Assembly: GCA_036984305.1 (NCBI GenBank)
Contig: BQWY01000001.1
Coordinates: forward strand, 310,001 to 374,000
From: Nitrospira sp.
GTDB lineage: Bacteria; Nitrospirota; Nitrospiria; Nitrospirales; Nitrospiraceae
Reading direction: 5' to 3'
DNA: 64,000 bases
Each line of letters begins with the position of its first letter. Positions within the stretch are counted from its first letter, which is position 1. A program made the translations under genes and the position numbers. Shown here in pieces: positions 27,839 to 37,876 of this stretch. The notes beneath the pieces were generated by a model. It was given only the letters and a program-made list of their open reading frames with translations. It was not told where the DNA came from and searched no databases.

Positions 27839-28933
27839 ATGAGCGATCAAGACGATCTCAAAGAACTCCGCACCAGCATTGATCGGGTTGATGACGAGAT
27901 CATCCGCCTGCTGAACCAACGATCGGAATACGTGATCGAAATTGGAAGACGCAAGCGACAGAAAAGCGACGATCCGGGGGCCAATCTCCATACACCGGCG
28001 AGGGAACTCGAAATCTTGACACGGCTGACGGCCGCCAATTCAGGCCCCTTTCCGAGTGACGGAATCCGCGCGGTCTATCGAGAAATCATGTCGGCCTCGC
28101 TGTCATTGGAGGGGCCTCAAAAGGTCGCGTATCTGGGGCCTCGTGCGACGTTCACTCACCTCGCCAGCCGGCAAAAATTCGGAGATTCCGCACAATATGT
28201 TCCCGTCAAGAGCATTAAGGATGTTTTTGCGGAGGTCGAACGAGGCCGGGCGAACTTTGGGGTCGTCCCCATCGAGAACTCGACCGAGGGAGTCGTCAGC
28301 CACACGTTGGATCTGTTCATTGATTCACCGCTCTTGATCTATGGCGAAGTGTTGCTCGAAATTTCCCACCATCTCTTGTCGAAATCGGGGTCCAAGGACC
28401 AGATCAAAAAGGTGTACTCGCACCCGCATGCATTGGCCCAGTGCCGCAACTGGCTGGAAACGAATCTCCCCACCGCGGCTCTGTCAGAGGTGCCCAGTAC
28501 GGCACGGGCCGCCGAAGTCTGTGCGGACGATCCCTCTGGAGCCGCCATTGCGTCGGAACTGGCGGCTCAGCTGTATGGGTTGAAGGTCGTCCAAGCGAGG
28601 ATCGAGGATAATATCAACAACTTCACCCGGTTTTTGGTGCTCTCCAAAACAGCGCCGCAAAGAACCGGGAAGGATAAGACCTCCCTGATGATCTCCGTCA
28701 AAGATCGCTCGGGCGCACTCTACGACCTGCTTCGTCCCTTTGCCTCCTCGGGGATCAATATGACGAAGATCGAGTCCCGCCCCTCCCGTCGGAAGGCATG
28801 GGAATACATTTTCTTCGTGGATGTGGAGGGACACGTCGAGGAGGACCGCGTCAAGAAGGCTATGGACGAAGTCAAGTCACGGTGTCTATTCATGAAAGTA
28901 CTCGGATCCTATCCCGCGCAGACGGCACTCTGA
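27839..28933 (+). CDS. pheA: Bifunctional chorismate mutase / prephenate dehydratase
   Basis: The protein has 364 residues: AroQ-type chorismate mutase (1-85, 'LRTSIDRVDDEIIRLLNQR'), prephenate dehydratase (~92-270, 'VAYLGPRATFTHLASRQKFG', 'FGVVPIENSTEGVVSHTLD', and 'NNFTRFLVL' with the catalytic Thr), and a C-terminal ACT domain (~280-360) with 'GALYDLLRPFASSGINMTKIESRP' in two parts, for Phe feedback. It makes phenylpyruvate and heads the aromatic operon. Confidence 0.97.
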   Translation: MSDQDDLKELRTSIDRVDDEIIRLLNQRSEYVIEIGRRKRQKSDDPGANLHTPARELEILTRLTAANSGPFPSDGIRAVYREIMSASLSLEGPQKVAYLGPRATFTHLASRQKFGDSAQYVPVKSIKDVFAEVERGRANFGVVPIENSTEGVVSHTLDLFIDSPLLIYGEVLLEISHHLLSKSGSKDQIKKVYSHPHALAQCRNWLETNLPTAALSEVPSTARAAEVCADDPSGAAIASELAAQLYGLKVVQARIEDNINNFTRFLVLSKTAPQRTGKDKTSLMISVKDRSGALYDLLRPFASSGINMTKIESRPSRRKAWEYIFFVDVEGHVEEDRVKKAMDEVKSRCLFMKVLGSYPAQTAL

Positions 28934-30009
28934 TGCTGAAGGTTCACCCGGATATCGAGCAGTTGGTGCCCTACGTCCCGGGCAAGCCGATTGAGGAGCT
29001 GCAGCGGGAACTCGGCCTCTCGCGCATTGTGAAACTCGCCTCCAATGAGAACCCGATTGGCCCATCTCCCAGGGCGATCGCCGTCTTGCACGAGACGGCC
29101 GCAACCCTGAATCGCTATCCGGACGGCGGCGGTTTTCGCCTTCGTGGCGCGCTGGCGGAGCGTTGGAAGGTCGGACCGGACCACGTGATACTGGGCAATG
29201 GGTCTGATGAGGTGATTGGCTTGCTCGCCCGGACGTTTCTTGCGCCAGGCGAGGAAGCCGTCATGGCGAGCCAGACATTTGTGATTTATCACATGGAAGT
29301 CACGGCGGCCCATGGTGTGCCGCTGGTGGTCCCGATGACCGACGGACGGCATGACCTGGTCGCCATGTCGAATGCGGTCACGGACCGTACGCGATTGCTC
29401 TTTGTCTGTAATCCAAATAACCCGACCGGGACCATGGTCACCAAGGCCGAAGTGGAAGCCCTGATGCGCCACGTTCCGGAACACGTCATCGTCGTCTTCG
29501 ATGAGGCCTACTACGAATATGTGGATGCACCGGAGTATCCCGATGCCCTTCGATACGTCAAGGAAGGCCGCAACGTCATCGTGCTGCGCACCTTCTCCAA
29601 GATTTACGGGTTGGCAGGCTTACGAATTGGCTATGGCCTGACGACCCCGGAGATCGTCGCCTACCTCAATCGCCTCCGCCCACCGTTCAACGCCAACAGT
29701 ATGGCCCAGGCGGCGGCGGTCGCCGCTCTGCAAGACGAAGCCCATGTCACGGCCAGCCGAACGCTGAACCGCGACCAAATGAGTGTGGTCCGTCAGGAGC
29801 TGGAACGAATGGGCTGCGCGCCGCTGCCGAGCCAAACTAATTTTCTTTATTTCGACGCCAGGCGGGACGGACGGGAAGTCTTTCAGGCGCTGTTACACGA
29901 AGGTGTGATTGTGCGGCATCTCGGAGGACAGATGCTCCGTGTATCAATTGGATTGCCGGACGAGAACCAGGTATTCCTTTCGGCTCTCGCGCGTGTCTTG
30001 AAGCGGTAG
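28933..30009 (+). CDS. hisC: Histidinol-phosphate aminotransferase family
   Basis: The protein has 358 residues of the class I/II PLP aminotransferases: 'LASNENPIGPSPRAI', 'FVCNPNNPTGTMV', 'VFDEAYYEYV', and the PLP lysine in 'RTFSKIYGLAGLRIGYG'. The ATG overlaps the pheA TGA by one base (TGATG), so translation is coupled; the frame extends back into pheA. Lying between pheA and DAHP synthase, it may also act as the aromatic aminotransferase that finishes Phe and Tyr synthesis, as some HisC proteins do. Confidence 0.93.
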   Translation: MLKVHPDIEQLVPYVPGKPIEELQRELGLSRIVKLASNENPIGPSPRAIAVLHETAATLNRYPDGGGFRLRGALAERWKVGPDHVILGNGSDEVIGLLARTFLAPGEEAVMASQTFVIYHMEVTAAHGVPLVVPMTDGRHDLVAMSNAVTDRTRLLFVCNPNNPTGTMVTKAEVEALMRHVPEHVIVVFDEAYYEYVDAPEYPDALRYVKEGRNVIVLRTFSKIYGLAGLRIGYGLTTPEIVAYLNRLRPPFNANSMAQAAAVAALQDEAHVTASRTLNRDQMSVVRQELERMGCAPLPSQTNFLYFDARRDGREVFQALLHEGVIVRHLGGQMLRVSIGLPDENQVFLSALARVLKR

Positions 30010-30044
30010 CACAGGAGGGAGACCGGTGTGATAGAGGACAGATC

Positions 30045-31058
30045 ATGATTATCGTGCTGAAACCAGAGGCGACCGAAAAACAAATAGACCACCTTCTCGA
30101 CCGACTTCGAGAGCTGGGCTTGAAGTCGCACATCTCGACGGGACAGGAGCGAACGATCATCGGGGTCATTGGCGACGATAGGATTTTGCAGAACCAGCCC
30201 CTGACCGCCTTCCCCGGTGTGGAAAGCGTCACTCCGTTGCTTGCTCCATGGAAACTGGTCAGTCGGGAATTCAAGAAAGACGACACCGGGATCGACGTCG
30301 GCGGGGTCGTAATCGGTGGGAAGAAGTTGACGATCATGGCAGGCCCCTGTGCTGTGGAGCGATTGGAGTTGACCGTCGGTATTGCCCACGAGGTCAAGGC
30401 TGGAGGAGCGAACATTCTGCGCGGCGGCGCGTACAAGCCGAGAACGTCCCCATATTCGTTCCAAGGCGTCGGCCGAGAGGGTCTCGACTATCTGCTGGAG
30501 GCGAAGCGCCAAACCGGCTTGCCGGTGGTCAGCGAAATATTGGATACACGCGACATCGATTTGTTTCTCGAAAAAGCCGATATCATTCAAATCGGAGCGC
30601 GCAACATGCAGAACTTCGAGTTGCTCAAGGAAGTCGGTTCCTACGATAAGCCGGTGTTGCTGAAACGGGGGCTTTCCGCCACTTTGAAGGAATTCTTGTT
30701 GTCGGCCGAGTACATCATGTCGCGGGGTAATCGCAACGTCATGCTGTGCGAGCGGGGCATCCGCACGTTTGAAACGCACTATCGGAACACTCTCGATCTG
30801 TCCGCCGTCCCCTCACTGAAAGAACTCTCGCATCTGCCTGTGATCGTCGATCCGAGTCATGCCACGGGGAAGTGGAATTTGGTGGCGCCCATGTCCCGAG
30901 CGGCGATCGCCGCAGGGGCGGATGGACTACTGATCGAAGTGCACTCCAATCCAGAGTGTGCGCTCTGTGACGGGGAGGAATCGATTAAACCTTCAAAGTT
31001 CAAGGAGTTGATGGCGGAGCTGAAGAAAATCGGTCACGCAGTCGGTCGAGACTTGTAA
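30045..31058 (+). CDS. aroF: 3-deoxy-7-phosphoheptulonate (DAHP) synthase, type I-beta
   Basis: The protein has 337 residues, as in the Thermotoga enzyme. A ferredoxin-like regulatory domain (1-70, '[17 protein letters not shown]') precedes the TIM barrel with 'MAGPCAVE', '[16 protein letters not shown]', '[15 protein letters not shown]', 'VLLKRG', and '[11 protein letters not shown]'. It condenses PEP and erythrose-4-P at the head of the shikimate pathway. The N-domain suggests Tyr/Phe feedback. Confidence 0.95.
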   Translation: MIIVLKPEATEKQIDHLLDRLRELGLKSHISTGQERTIIGVIGDDRILQNQPLTAFPGVESVTPLLAPWKLVSREFKKDDTGIDVGGVVIGGKKLTIMAGPCAVERLELTVGIAHEVKAGGANILRGGAYKPRTSPYSFQGVGREGLDYLLEAKRQTGLPVVSEILDTRDIDLFLEKADIIQIGARNMQNFELLKEVGSYDKPVLLKRGLSATLKEFLLSAEYIMSRGNRNVMLCERGIRTFETHYRNTLDLSAVPSLKELSHLPVIVDPSHATGKWNLVAPMSRAAIAAGADGLLIEVHSNPECALCDGEESIKPSKFKELMAELKKIGHAVGRDL

Positions 31059-31084
31059 TCGGCTTCCACATCGCCTCTATCGCC

Positions 31085-31984
31085 ATGTCGCCTCCATTTC
31101 ATCACGTCGCCATCATCGGGGTCGGCCTGATCGGTGGATCGCTTGGCATGATCCTTCGGAAGGAGGGATGGGCGAAATCGGTCATCGGCGTGGGGCGACG
31201 CATCGAGAATCTCAAGACCGCGGTGGCCTTGGGCGCCATCGATCGGTACGTGGCCGATCCGGATGAGGGCGTCAGCGACGCGGATCTCGTGGTGTTGGCC
31301 ACACCGGTCGATACCTACCAACAGCATCTGCAGCATTGGGGCGGGCGGCTCAGGCCCGGTACCATCGTCACAGACGTGGGCAGCGTCAAAGGACGTTTGG
31401 TGGCTCAGGCGGAGTCTTTGCTGCCGCATCATGTCCGGTTTGTGGGGGCGCATCCGATCGCCGGAAAAGAGAAAACGGGTGTGGCCGCCGGATCCGTCTC
31501 ACTGTTCAGAGGGGCACGATGCATTCTTACGCCGACGGAGCGTACCGACGCGGATGCGCTCGAAGCCGTCCATCGCATGTGGGAACTCACTGGGTGCACG
31601 GTATTGACCATGGATCCGATGCTGCATGACAAAATTCTCGGTGCGGTCAGCCATCTCCCTCACGTGGCGGCCTTTGCACTAATGAACGCGCTGTCCGACG
31701 TGCGCGACCACCAGGTTCCCGAGCTCGATCTTCAGACCCATTCTGGTGGAGGGCTGCGAGACACGACCCGCATTGCGGCGAGCTCGCCCGAAATGTGGCG
31801 GGACATCTGCGTGTGGAATCGTGACAATTTGGTGCAGTTGATCGAGGTGTACGAACGGCACTTGGCGCATTTCAAATCGCTCATTCGAAGCGGAGACGGG
31901 CCTGGATTGGAAAAGGAGATGGAGCAAGCCAAACTAGAGCGCGAACGGCTCACTCCGTCTGCCACCCGTGAGGCTCGGGCATGA
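31085..31984 (+). CDS. tyrA: Prephenate dehydrogenase
   Basis: The protein has 299 residues: Rossmann 'VAIIGVGLIGGSLGMIL' at the N-terminus, 'DLVVLATPVDTYQQ', 'VTDVGSVKG', the active-site 'GAHPIAGKEKTGV', and 'SHLPHVAAFALMNAL'. It converts prephenate to 4-hydroxyphenylpyruvate. ATGA overlap with aroA. Confidence 0.95.
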   Translation: MSPPFHHVAIIGVGLIGGSLGMILRKEGWAKSVIGVGRRIENLKTAVALGAIDRYVADPDEGVSDADLVVLATPVDTYQQHLQHWGGRLRPGTIVTDVGSVKGRLVAQAESLLPHHVRFVGAHPIAGKEKTGVAAGSVSLFRGARCILTPTERTDADALEAVHRMWELTGCTVLTMDPMLHDKILGAVSHLPHVAAFALMNALSDVRDHQVPELDLQTHSGGGLRDTTRIAASSPEMWRDICVWNRDNLVQLIEVYERHLAHFKSLIRSGDGPGLEKEMEQAKLERERLTPSATREARA

Positions 31985-33291
31985 GCGTCTGGACGATTAA
32001 TCCTACGACCGGTCTTCGCGGGACCTTGACCCTCCCGGGAGATAAGTCTGTCACTCATCGTGCGGTCATCCTCACGGCCTTGGCCGAAGGCACTAGTGTT
32101 GTGTTCGGTTACAGCCGGGGAGAAGACTGCCTCAATACTGTGCGCGCGTTCCAGGCCATGGGTGTGACGATCGAAGAGCAGCCCGACCGGCTGGTGGTGC
32201 AAGGAAAGGGCCTGTGGGGTCTGAGTGAGCCGAGCGCGCCGATCGAATGCGGGAATTCGGGGACCGGCATTCGATTGCTGGCCGGTGTGCTCGCGGGACA
32301 GGATTATTTCTCAGTGCTGACGGGCGATGAGTCGATTCGCCGCCGGCCGATGGGCCGGATTGTGCGTCCGCTCAGAGAAATGGGAGCCTTGATCGCGGGA
32401 CGTCGAGGGGGAGAGTTGGCACCTCTGGCCATAACCGGGCAAAAATTGAAAGGAATTGCGTATCGGTCCCCGGTTGCAAGCGCCCAGGTCAAGTCTTCGA
32501 TCCTGCTGGCTGGGCTCTACGCGGAAGGGACCACGACCGTGACCGAGCCTCGGCTTTCGCGTGATCATACGGAACGGATCTTCCGTTATTTTGGTATCTC
32601 CTGCGTCGTCGACGGCACGACCGTATCGATTCAGGGTCGTCCTGCCCTGGGATGGAACGGCAAGCCCGTCAAGGTTCCGGGGGATTTTTCTGCGGCGGCC
32701 TTTTTCCTCGTGGCCGGCACGATCGTGGGTGGTGGGACGGTGATGCTGGCGAACGTCGGCGTCAATCCGACTCGCATCGGGCTCCTGTCGATTCTGACGC
32801 GCATGGGGGCGCATATTGAGGTGGCTAATCGTCGGGAAGAAGCCGGAGAGCCCATCGCTGATTTGGTGGTTCACCCGGCTCGATTGCGTGGGACGACCGT
32901 GACAGCCGACGAAATCCCCTCTACGATCGACGAATTTCCCGTGCTCTGTGTCGCTGCGGCCGTGGCCGCTGGACCCACGTACGTGACAGGGGCGGAAGAA
33001 CTCCGCGTGAAGGAGAGCGATCGAATTGCCACGATGGGGGCAGAACTGCGCAAAATGGGAATCCGGGTGGACGAGAAGCCAGACGGAATGGTGATCCACG
33101 GTCTCGGGGGGGCGACCCGTCTGAAAGGAGCGGCCTGCCGGAGTTATGGCGACCATCGTGTGGCCATGGCGATGACGATCGCAGGGCTCGTGGCAGACAG
33201 TCCTACCACGATTGAGGATGTAGAGTGCGTGAAAACATCCTTCCCTGGGTTTTATTCTAAGCTATCGGAATTATTGACACCTTCTGCCTGA
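31981..33291 (+). CDS. aroA: 3-phosphoshikimate 1-carboxyvinyltransferase (EPSP synthase)
   Basis: The protein has 436 residues with the EPSP signatures 'LPGDKSVTHRAVIL', 'ECGNSGTGIRLLAGVLAG', 'RRRPMGRIVRPLREMGA', 'EIPSTIDEFPVLCVAAA', and 'VKESDRIATMGAELR'. The 'GNSGTGIR' segment keeps Gly at the position that distinguishes sensitive forms; resistance class was not judged further. It is coupled to tyrA and to cmk. Confidence 0.97.
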   Translation: MSVWTINPTTGLRGTLTLPGDKSVTHRAVILTALAEGTSVVFGYSRGEDCLNTVRAFQAMGVTIEEQPDRLVVQGKGLWGLSEPSAPIECGNSGTGIRLLAGVLAGQDYFSVLTGDESIRRRPMGRIVRPLREMGALIAGRRGGELAPLAITGQKLKGIAYRSPVASAQVKSSILLAGLYAEGTTTVTEPRLSRDHTERIFRYFGISCVVDGTTVSIQGRPALGWNGKPVKVPGDFSAAAFFLVAGTIVGGGTVMLANVGVNPTRIGLLSILTRMGAHIEVANRREEAGEPIADLVVHPARLRGTTVTADEIPSTIDEFPVLCVAAAVAAGPTYVTGAEELRVKESDRIATMGAELRKMGIRVDEKPDGMVIHGLGGATRLKGAACRSYGDHRVAMAMTIAGLVADSPTTIEDVECVKTSFPGFYSKLSELLTPSA

Positions 33292-34013
33292 TGTCTATAA
33301 TGAAGACCCAGTCGGCCGCCAGCGTGCCAGGGAACGGCCACCACGCGTCCCTTATCATCGCCATCGATGGTCCGGCTGGGGCGGGGAAAAGCACGGTCGC
33401 CAAGTTGCTCGCGGCTCACCTGGGATATCTCTATCTTGATACGGGGGCGCTGTATCGAGCTCTTGCCTGGAAAGTGAAAGAGTGTGGGTGCGACCCGCGA
33501 GACCGGGAAGGGATCGAACGGCTATTGGCCGATACGGCGTTGGATGTGAGTCATGGCCCGGACGGGGGGATGACCGTCGTGGTAGATGGACGAGACGTCA
33601 CCACAACCTTGCGTGCGCCGGAGGTCAGTGAGCTGGCCAGTGCCATTTCCGCGCTTCCAGCCGTGCGAGAATGGTTGCTGCCGATTCAGCGCCGGATCGG
33701 TGTGCGGGGCGCCGTCGTGGCCGAAGGTCGCGACATCGGAACGCGCGTGTTTCCGGCTGCCGACGTCAAGTTTTATTTGGAGGCGAATACAGAAGTACGG
33801 GCTCGACGCCGCTATCAGGAACTCCTGGCGGCCGGGCGCACCGTGTCGTTGACGGAAACCCAGAATGACTTGGTGGCCCGCGATCTCCGTGATGAGACGC
33901 GCGCCCATGCACCGTTGCGTCGCGCCGAAGACGCGATCACGATCGATACGTCGGCGCTCGATGCCTCCGTCGTATTGGACCACATGCTCGCTGTGATTGC
34001 CACCAAGCTGTGA
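33291..34013 (+). CDS. cmk: Cytidylate kinase
   Basis: The protein has 240 residues: P-loop 'IAIDGPAGAGKSTVAKLLA', 'YLDTGALYRALAWK', the CMP-specific insert, and 'GRDIGTRVFPAADVKFYL'. It has ~15 extra N-terminal residues ahead of the P-loop; ATG 33291 overlaps the aroA stop by one base, and ATG 33300 is the alternative. aroA-cmk-rpsA is a common gene order. Confidence 0.95.
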   Translation: MSIMKTQSAASVPGNGHHASLIIAIDGPAGAGKSTVAKLLAAHLGYLYLDTGALYRALAWKVKECGCDPRDREGIERLLADTALDVSHGPDGGMTVVVDGRDVTTTLRAPEVSELASAISALPAVREWLLPIQRRIGVRGAVVAEGRDIGTRVFPAADVKFYLEANTEVRARRRYQELLAAGRTVSLTETQNDLVARDLRDETRAHAPLRRAEDAITIDTSALDASVVLDHMLAVIATKL

Positions 34014-34729
34014 ATGGCCTGCTGTACGGTTTTTTGTGGGTCATGGTTCGAGGCCTTGCCCGTGTCTATTTTCGGTTGCGGATCGAAGGGCAAGACCGGA
34101 TTCCGACGGATGGCGGGGTCCTCTTTGCGGCCAATCACGCCAGCTACTTGGACATTCCGTTGCTCGGCTGCGGGGTCCACCGTCGACTGTGGTACATGGG
34201 CCGACGCGATCTGTTCCCGATACCGGGGTTCAAATGGTTGTTCCGCGGTCTTGGGTGGATTCCAATCCGGCCCGACCGTCTGGACCGGGAAGGATTCGAG
34301 AGCGCAACCGACCTGATCCGAAGCGGAAAGGCAGTGGTGATTTTCCCCGAAGGGGGTCGTACCGTCACGGGTCAGTTGCGCCACGGGAAACCCGGGGTGG
34401 GTATCATCGTAGCGCAGACCCGGTGTCCGGTGGTGCCGGTGCACATCGATGGGACGTTCCAGGCGATGCCGCCAGGCCGGTCATGGCCGCGTCCGTATCG
34501 TGTTACCGTACGTTTCGGGGATGCGATGGACTTCACCGATGTCGCTACGGGATCGGAGAAGGCCTTTTATTATGAAGTGAGCCGGCAGGTGATGGTCAAG
34601 ATCGCCGAGCTCGGGCGAGTCGAGCCCCCGGAGGGGCGCGGCGGGCGCGAGCGAAGCAAGTCAAGACCCTTACCTGGTACGCCGGCCCTGCAGTCTCTTA
34701 ACGCTGAGGGAGATCGCAGGTTGTCTTAA
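34010..34729 (+). CDS. plsC: 1-acyl-sn-glycerol-3-phosphate acyltransferase
   Basis: The protein has 239 residues: hydrophobic N-terminus, acyltransferase block I 'NHASYLD' (HX4D), block III 'FPEGGRT', and block IV 'VVPVHIDGT'. It acylates lysophosphatidic acid at the inner membrane. GTG 34010 overlaps the cmk TGA (GTGA). The C-terminal ~35 residues are basic and low in order. Confidence 0.92.
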   Translation: MNGLLYGFLWVMVRGLARVYFRLRIEGQDRIPTDGGVLFAANHASYLDIPLLGCGVHRRLWYMGRRDLFPIPGFKWLFRGLGWIPIRPDRLDREGFESATDLIRSGKAVVIFPEGGRTVTGQLRHGKPGVGIIVAQTRCPVVPVHIDGTFQAMPPGRSWPRPYRVTVRFGDAMDFTDVATGSEKAFYYEVSRQVMVKIAELGRVEPPEGRGGRERSKSRPLPGTPALQSLNAEGDRRLS

Positions 34730-34776
34730 TCACGCATCAGCAGCCGACGCAAGTCGCAGATTGGGTTGGAATTGTC

Positions 34777-36480
34777 ATGAGCACAGCCTCACCAGAAACG
34801 AAACGGATGGATCGGAACGCGATGGAAGCCCTGTATGCGGAGTCTTTCCGCAACATTGAAGAGGGAACCATTGTCGAAGGGCGTATTGTTGCCATTGGAA
34901 AAGACAAAATTGTGGTCGATATCGGCTACAAATCCGAAGGGCTGATTTCGCTCGATCAGTTTCCGCCGGATGAACTCAAGGCGCTAAAAGTCAACGATCG
35001 GCTTCAGGTCTACATCGAAAATACGGAGGACTCGGAGGGGAATCTCATCCTGTCCAAGGAAAAAGCCGACAAGATGAAGATCTGGGAGGACCTCGAAAAG
35101 ATCTTCAAGGACGAAAAGAGCGTCGAAGGTCGGATTCTTTCCAAGATCAAGGGCGGGATGATGGTCGACATCGGTGTGAAGGCCTTCTTGCCGGGCTCCC
35201 AAATCGACCTGCATCCGGTGCGGGATCTTGACGGGCTCATCGGGAAGGTGTTCCCGATGAAGATCATCAAGATCAACCATCGCCGGGGCAATGTCGTCGT
35301 GTCGCGGCGGGTTCTGCTGGAGGAGACGCGCGATCGCAATCGTCAGACCACGCTCGCCAATCTCAAGGAAGGGCAGCTCATCCAAGGGATGGTCAAGAAC
35401 ATTACAGACTATGGGGCGTTCATTGACCTCGGGGGTATCGACGGCTTGCTCCATATCACCGACATGTCGTGGGGCCGTGTTGGACACCCCTCTGAGATGT
35501 TCTCCATCGGCGATCGTGTGGAGGTCGCGGTCTTGAAGTACGATCGTGAAACCGGCCGCATCTCCTTGGGGCTGAAACAAAAGACTGCCGATCCCTGGAC
35601 CAATGTGGGTTCCAAGTATCCGATCGGGACGCGCGTGAAGGGGAAGGTGGTGAGTCTGACCGATTACGGCGCCTTTGTCGAGTTGGAGCCAGGTGTCGAG
35701 GGCTTGGTGCACGTGTCGGAAATGTCTTGGACGCATGAGGTGCGGCATCCCTCCAAAGTCGTGTCAATCGGCGATCAGGTGGAAGCCGCCGTGCTCAACG
35801 TCGATCCGGCCAACCGGAAAATCTCGCTCGGCATGAAGCAGACCGCACCGAATCCATGGGACATTGTCGAGACCAAATATCCAGCCGGCACCAGAATCGA
35901 AGGCAAGATCAAGAGCCTGACGGATTTCGGTGCATTCGTGGGCTTAGATGAGGGAATCGATGGGCTCATTCATGTCAGCGACATGTCCTGGGTGAAGCAC
36001 GTTAAACACCCTTCGGAGCTGTTCAAGAAAGGTCAAAAGGTCGAGGCTGTCGTCTTGCGAATCGACAAGGAAAAGGAACGTCTGTCACTCGGGTTCAAGC
36101 AACTGACCAGAGATCCATGGGACGATGAGATCCCGAGCCGTGTTCGCGTCGGCGATACCGTGACCGGCAAGGTCAGCAAGGTAGCCGATTTCGGGGTATT
36201 TGTTGAGTTGGAGGGGGGCGTCGAGGGACTCATCCACGTCAGTGAGACACGAATGGAGCCCTCGGCTCGGCTGGAAGACACCTTCAAGCCCCAGGACGAG
36301 CTGACGGCCAAGGTGATTAAGGTCGATCGCGAGGAGAGAAAGATCGCTTTGAGTCAGCGGGAACATCAGTCCGATATGGACCAACGGAACATGGACGAGT
36401 TCCATGCGTCGCAGGGTACCGTTGATCAGAGCTTGGGTCGTGCGGCCAAACGCAAGAAGGGTAAGGGGGAAGACGAATAG
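34777..36480 (+). CDS. rpsA: 30S ribosomal protein S1
   Basis: The protein has 567 residues with six S1-type OB repeats: the first two divergent ('EGTIVEGRIVAIGKDKIVVDI', 'VEGRILSKIKGGMMVDI'-like), the last four near-identical in pattern ('GxxVKGKVxxxTDYGAFVELE...GLVHVSEMSW'). The C-terminus is Lys-rich ('RKKGKGEDE'). It binds mRNA on the small subunit. It lies 47 nt after plsC. Confidence 0.97.
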   Translation: MSTASPETKRMDRNAMEALYAESFRNIEEGTIVEGRIVAIGKDKIVVDIGYKSEGLISLDQFPPDELKALKVNDRLQVYIENTEDSEGNLILSKEKADKMKIWEDLEKIFKDEKSVEGRILSKIKGGMMVDIGVKAFLPGSQIDLHPVRDLDGLIGKVFPMKIIKINHRRGNVVVSRRVLLEETRDRNRQTTLANLKEGQLIQGMVKNITDYGAFIDLGGIDGLLHITDMSWGRVGHPSEMFSIGDRVEVAVLKYDRETGRISLGLKQKTADPWTNVGSKYPIGTRVKGKVVSLTDYGAFVELEPGVEGLVHVSEMSWTHEVRHPSKVVSIGDQVEAAVLNVDPANRKISLGMKQTAPNPWDIVETKYPAGTRIEGKIKSLTDFGAFVGLDEGIDGLIHVSDMSWVKHVKHPSELFKKGQKVEAVVLRIDKEKERLSLGFKQLTRDPWDDEIPSRVRVGDTVTGKVSKVADFGVFVELEGGVEGLIHVSETRMEPSARLEDTFKPQDELTAKVIKVDREERKIALSQREHQSDMDQRNMDEFHASQGTVDQSLGRAAKRKKGKGEDE

Positions 36481-36528
36481 CATCCCTCGGGGCTTGCATT
36501 GCAGCCCTCATCTGAAGGGAGTCCCGTG

Positions 36529-37428
36529 ATGCCGGAGACTCAGACAGTGGTACCGACACCGCCTCGGAAGCGATGGCGGTTCGTGCTGGGCCTCATCCTG
36601 GCCGGTACCGCTCTCACCGTCCTGGGAAGTTGGCTCCTGGGCGATGTGGAGTTCGGCGTGGTCGATCGAGTCGCACTCATCCGAATTGAAGGGGTGATCC
36701 TTGATTCACGTGAGGCCGTCGGAGAACTGCGGCGATTTGGCGACAATCCCTCGGTCAAGGCGATCGTCCTGCGGATCGATAGTCCGGGCGGCGGAGTGGT
36801 CCCCTCACAGGAAATTCACGATGCCGTGCGCCGGGTCCGCAACAAAACGAACAAGGCGGTCGTCGCGTCCATGGGAACGGTTGCAGCGTCCGGGGGTTAT
36901 TATATCGCCGTCGCGACCGATCGCATCATGGCCAACCCAGGTACGTTGACCGGCAGCATCGGCGTCATTATGGAGACCGCTAATATCGAGGGATTGCTTC
37001 AGAAGCTGGGGGTCGAAGGCGTCGTCGTGAAGTCCGGCCGCTATAAGGATGTCGGCTCTCCACTCAGAAAGATGAGCGACGAAGAGCGGAGCATTTTGCA
37101 GGTTGTGATGGATGACGTGCACGACCAGTTCATCGAAGCGGTGGCCGAGGGACGCGCCCTTGAACTCAATGAAGCCCGTCAAATGGCTGATGGCAGGGTG
37201 TTCACGGGACGTCAAGCGAAGGATCTTCGGCTCGTCGACGAATTGGGGGATCTCGATGACGCCATTCAGTTGGCGGCTGATCTAGGAGGTATCGAAGGAG
37301 AACCCCAGGTCATTGAGCCGAAGCGGCGATTTTCGGTGCGTGAACTGCTCGAATCGAAATTGGGTACGGTGCTTCCCAAGTTCGACTGGCATCCCGGCGT
37401 GAGTCTCAAGTATCTGATGGCATTTTGA
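36529..37428 (+). CDS. sppA: Signal peptide peptidase SppA (short type)
   Basis: The protein has 299 residues. One N-terminal membrane helix ('FVLGLILAGTALTVLGSWLL') precedes a single S49 peptidase domain. 'LRIDSPGGGVVPSQEI', the nucleophile Ser in 'GTVAASGGYYIAV', and the general-base Lys in 'SGRYKDVGSP' are all present. I chose the ATG at 36529 with AAGGGAG 8 nt upstream over TTG 36499. It degrades cleaved signal peptides in the membrane. Confidence 0.94.
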   Translation: MPETQTVVPTPPRKRWRFVLGLILAGTALTVLGSWLLGDVEFGVVDRVALIRIEGVILDSREAVGELRRFGDNPSVKAIVLRIDSPGGGVVPSQEIHDAVRRVRNKTNKAVVASMGTVAASGGYYIAVATDRIMANPGTLTGSIGVIMETANIEGLLQKLGVEGVVVKSGRYKDVGSPLRKMSDEERSILQVVMDDVHDQFIEAVAEGRALELNEARQMADGRVFTGRQAKDLRLVDELGDLDDAIQLAADLGGIEGEPQVIEPKRRFSVRELLESKLGTVLPKFDWHPGVSLKYLMAF

Positions 37429-37569
37429 GCAGAGTACAGCGCGCGGCGACAATGCCGCTTGCCGCCGACAACGGCTTGCAGTCAAAGGGTAGGTCAATGC
37501 CGACGCCGGAATGCGGGTCATTCCGACGCTTGGTTCCATGCAGTTCCCAGGACCGGAGAAGGAGAGTTT

Positions 37570-37851
37570 ATGACGAAAGCCCAGATCATCGAACGGCTGT
37601 CTGAGCAGGTGCCGACACTGACGAAGCGACAAGCGGAAATTGTCGTCAATACCGTCTTTGATAGCATTCGGGATTCGCTTCGGAATGGGGACAAAACCGA
37701 GATCCGTGGATTTGGGAGCTTTCGGCTTCGGTCCCGGCGCATGAAAGAGGGCCGCAATCCGAAGACCGGGGCAACCGTGTCGGTGCCAGCCAAAAAGGTT
37801 CCCTTCTTCAAGGCGGGTAAAGAACTAAAGGAATTGCTGAATCCATCTTAA
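37570..37851 (+). CDS. IHF/HU-family DNA-binding protein
   Basis: The protein has 93 residues: 'MTKAQIIERLSEQVPTLTK', 'GDKTEIRGFGSFRLRSRR', 'GRNPKTGATVSVPAKKVP', and 'FFKAGKELKELL'. It resembles IHF-beta more than the HU at 12794, and the location downstream of rpsA is that of ihfB in many bacteria. The ATG at 37570 has GGAGAG immediately upstream; the open frame before it is not coding. Confidence 0.92.
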   Translation: MTKAQIIERLSEQVPTLTKRQAEIVVNTVFDSIRDSLRNGDKTEIRGFGSFRLRSRRMKEGRNPKTGATVSVPAKKVPFFKAGKELKELLNPS

Positions 37852-37876
37852 GCCGCACTGCGCGAGAGGTTTTATT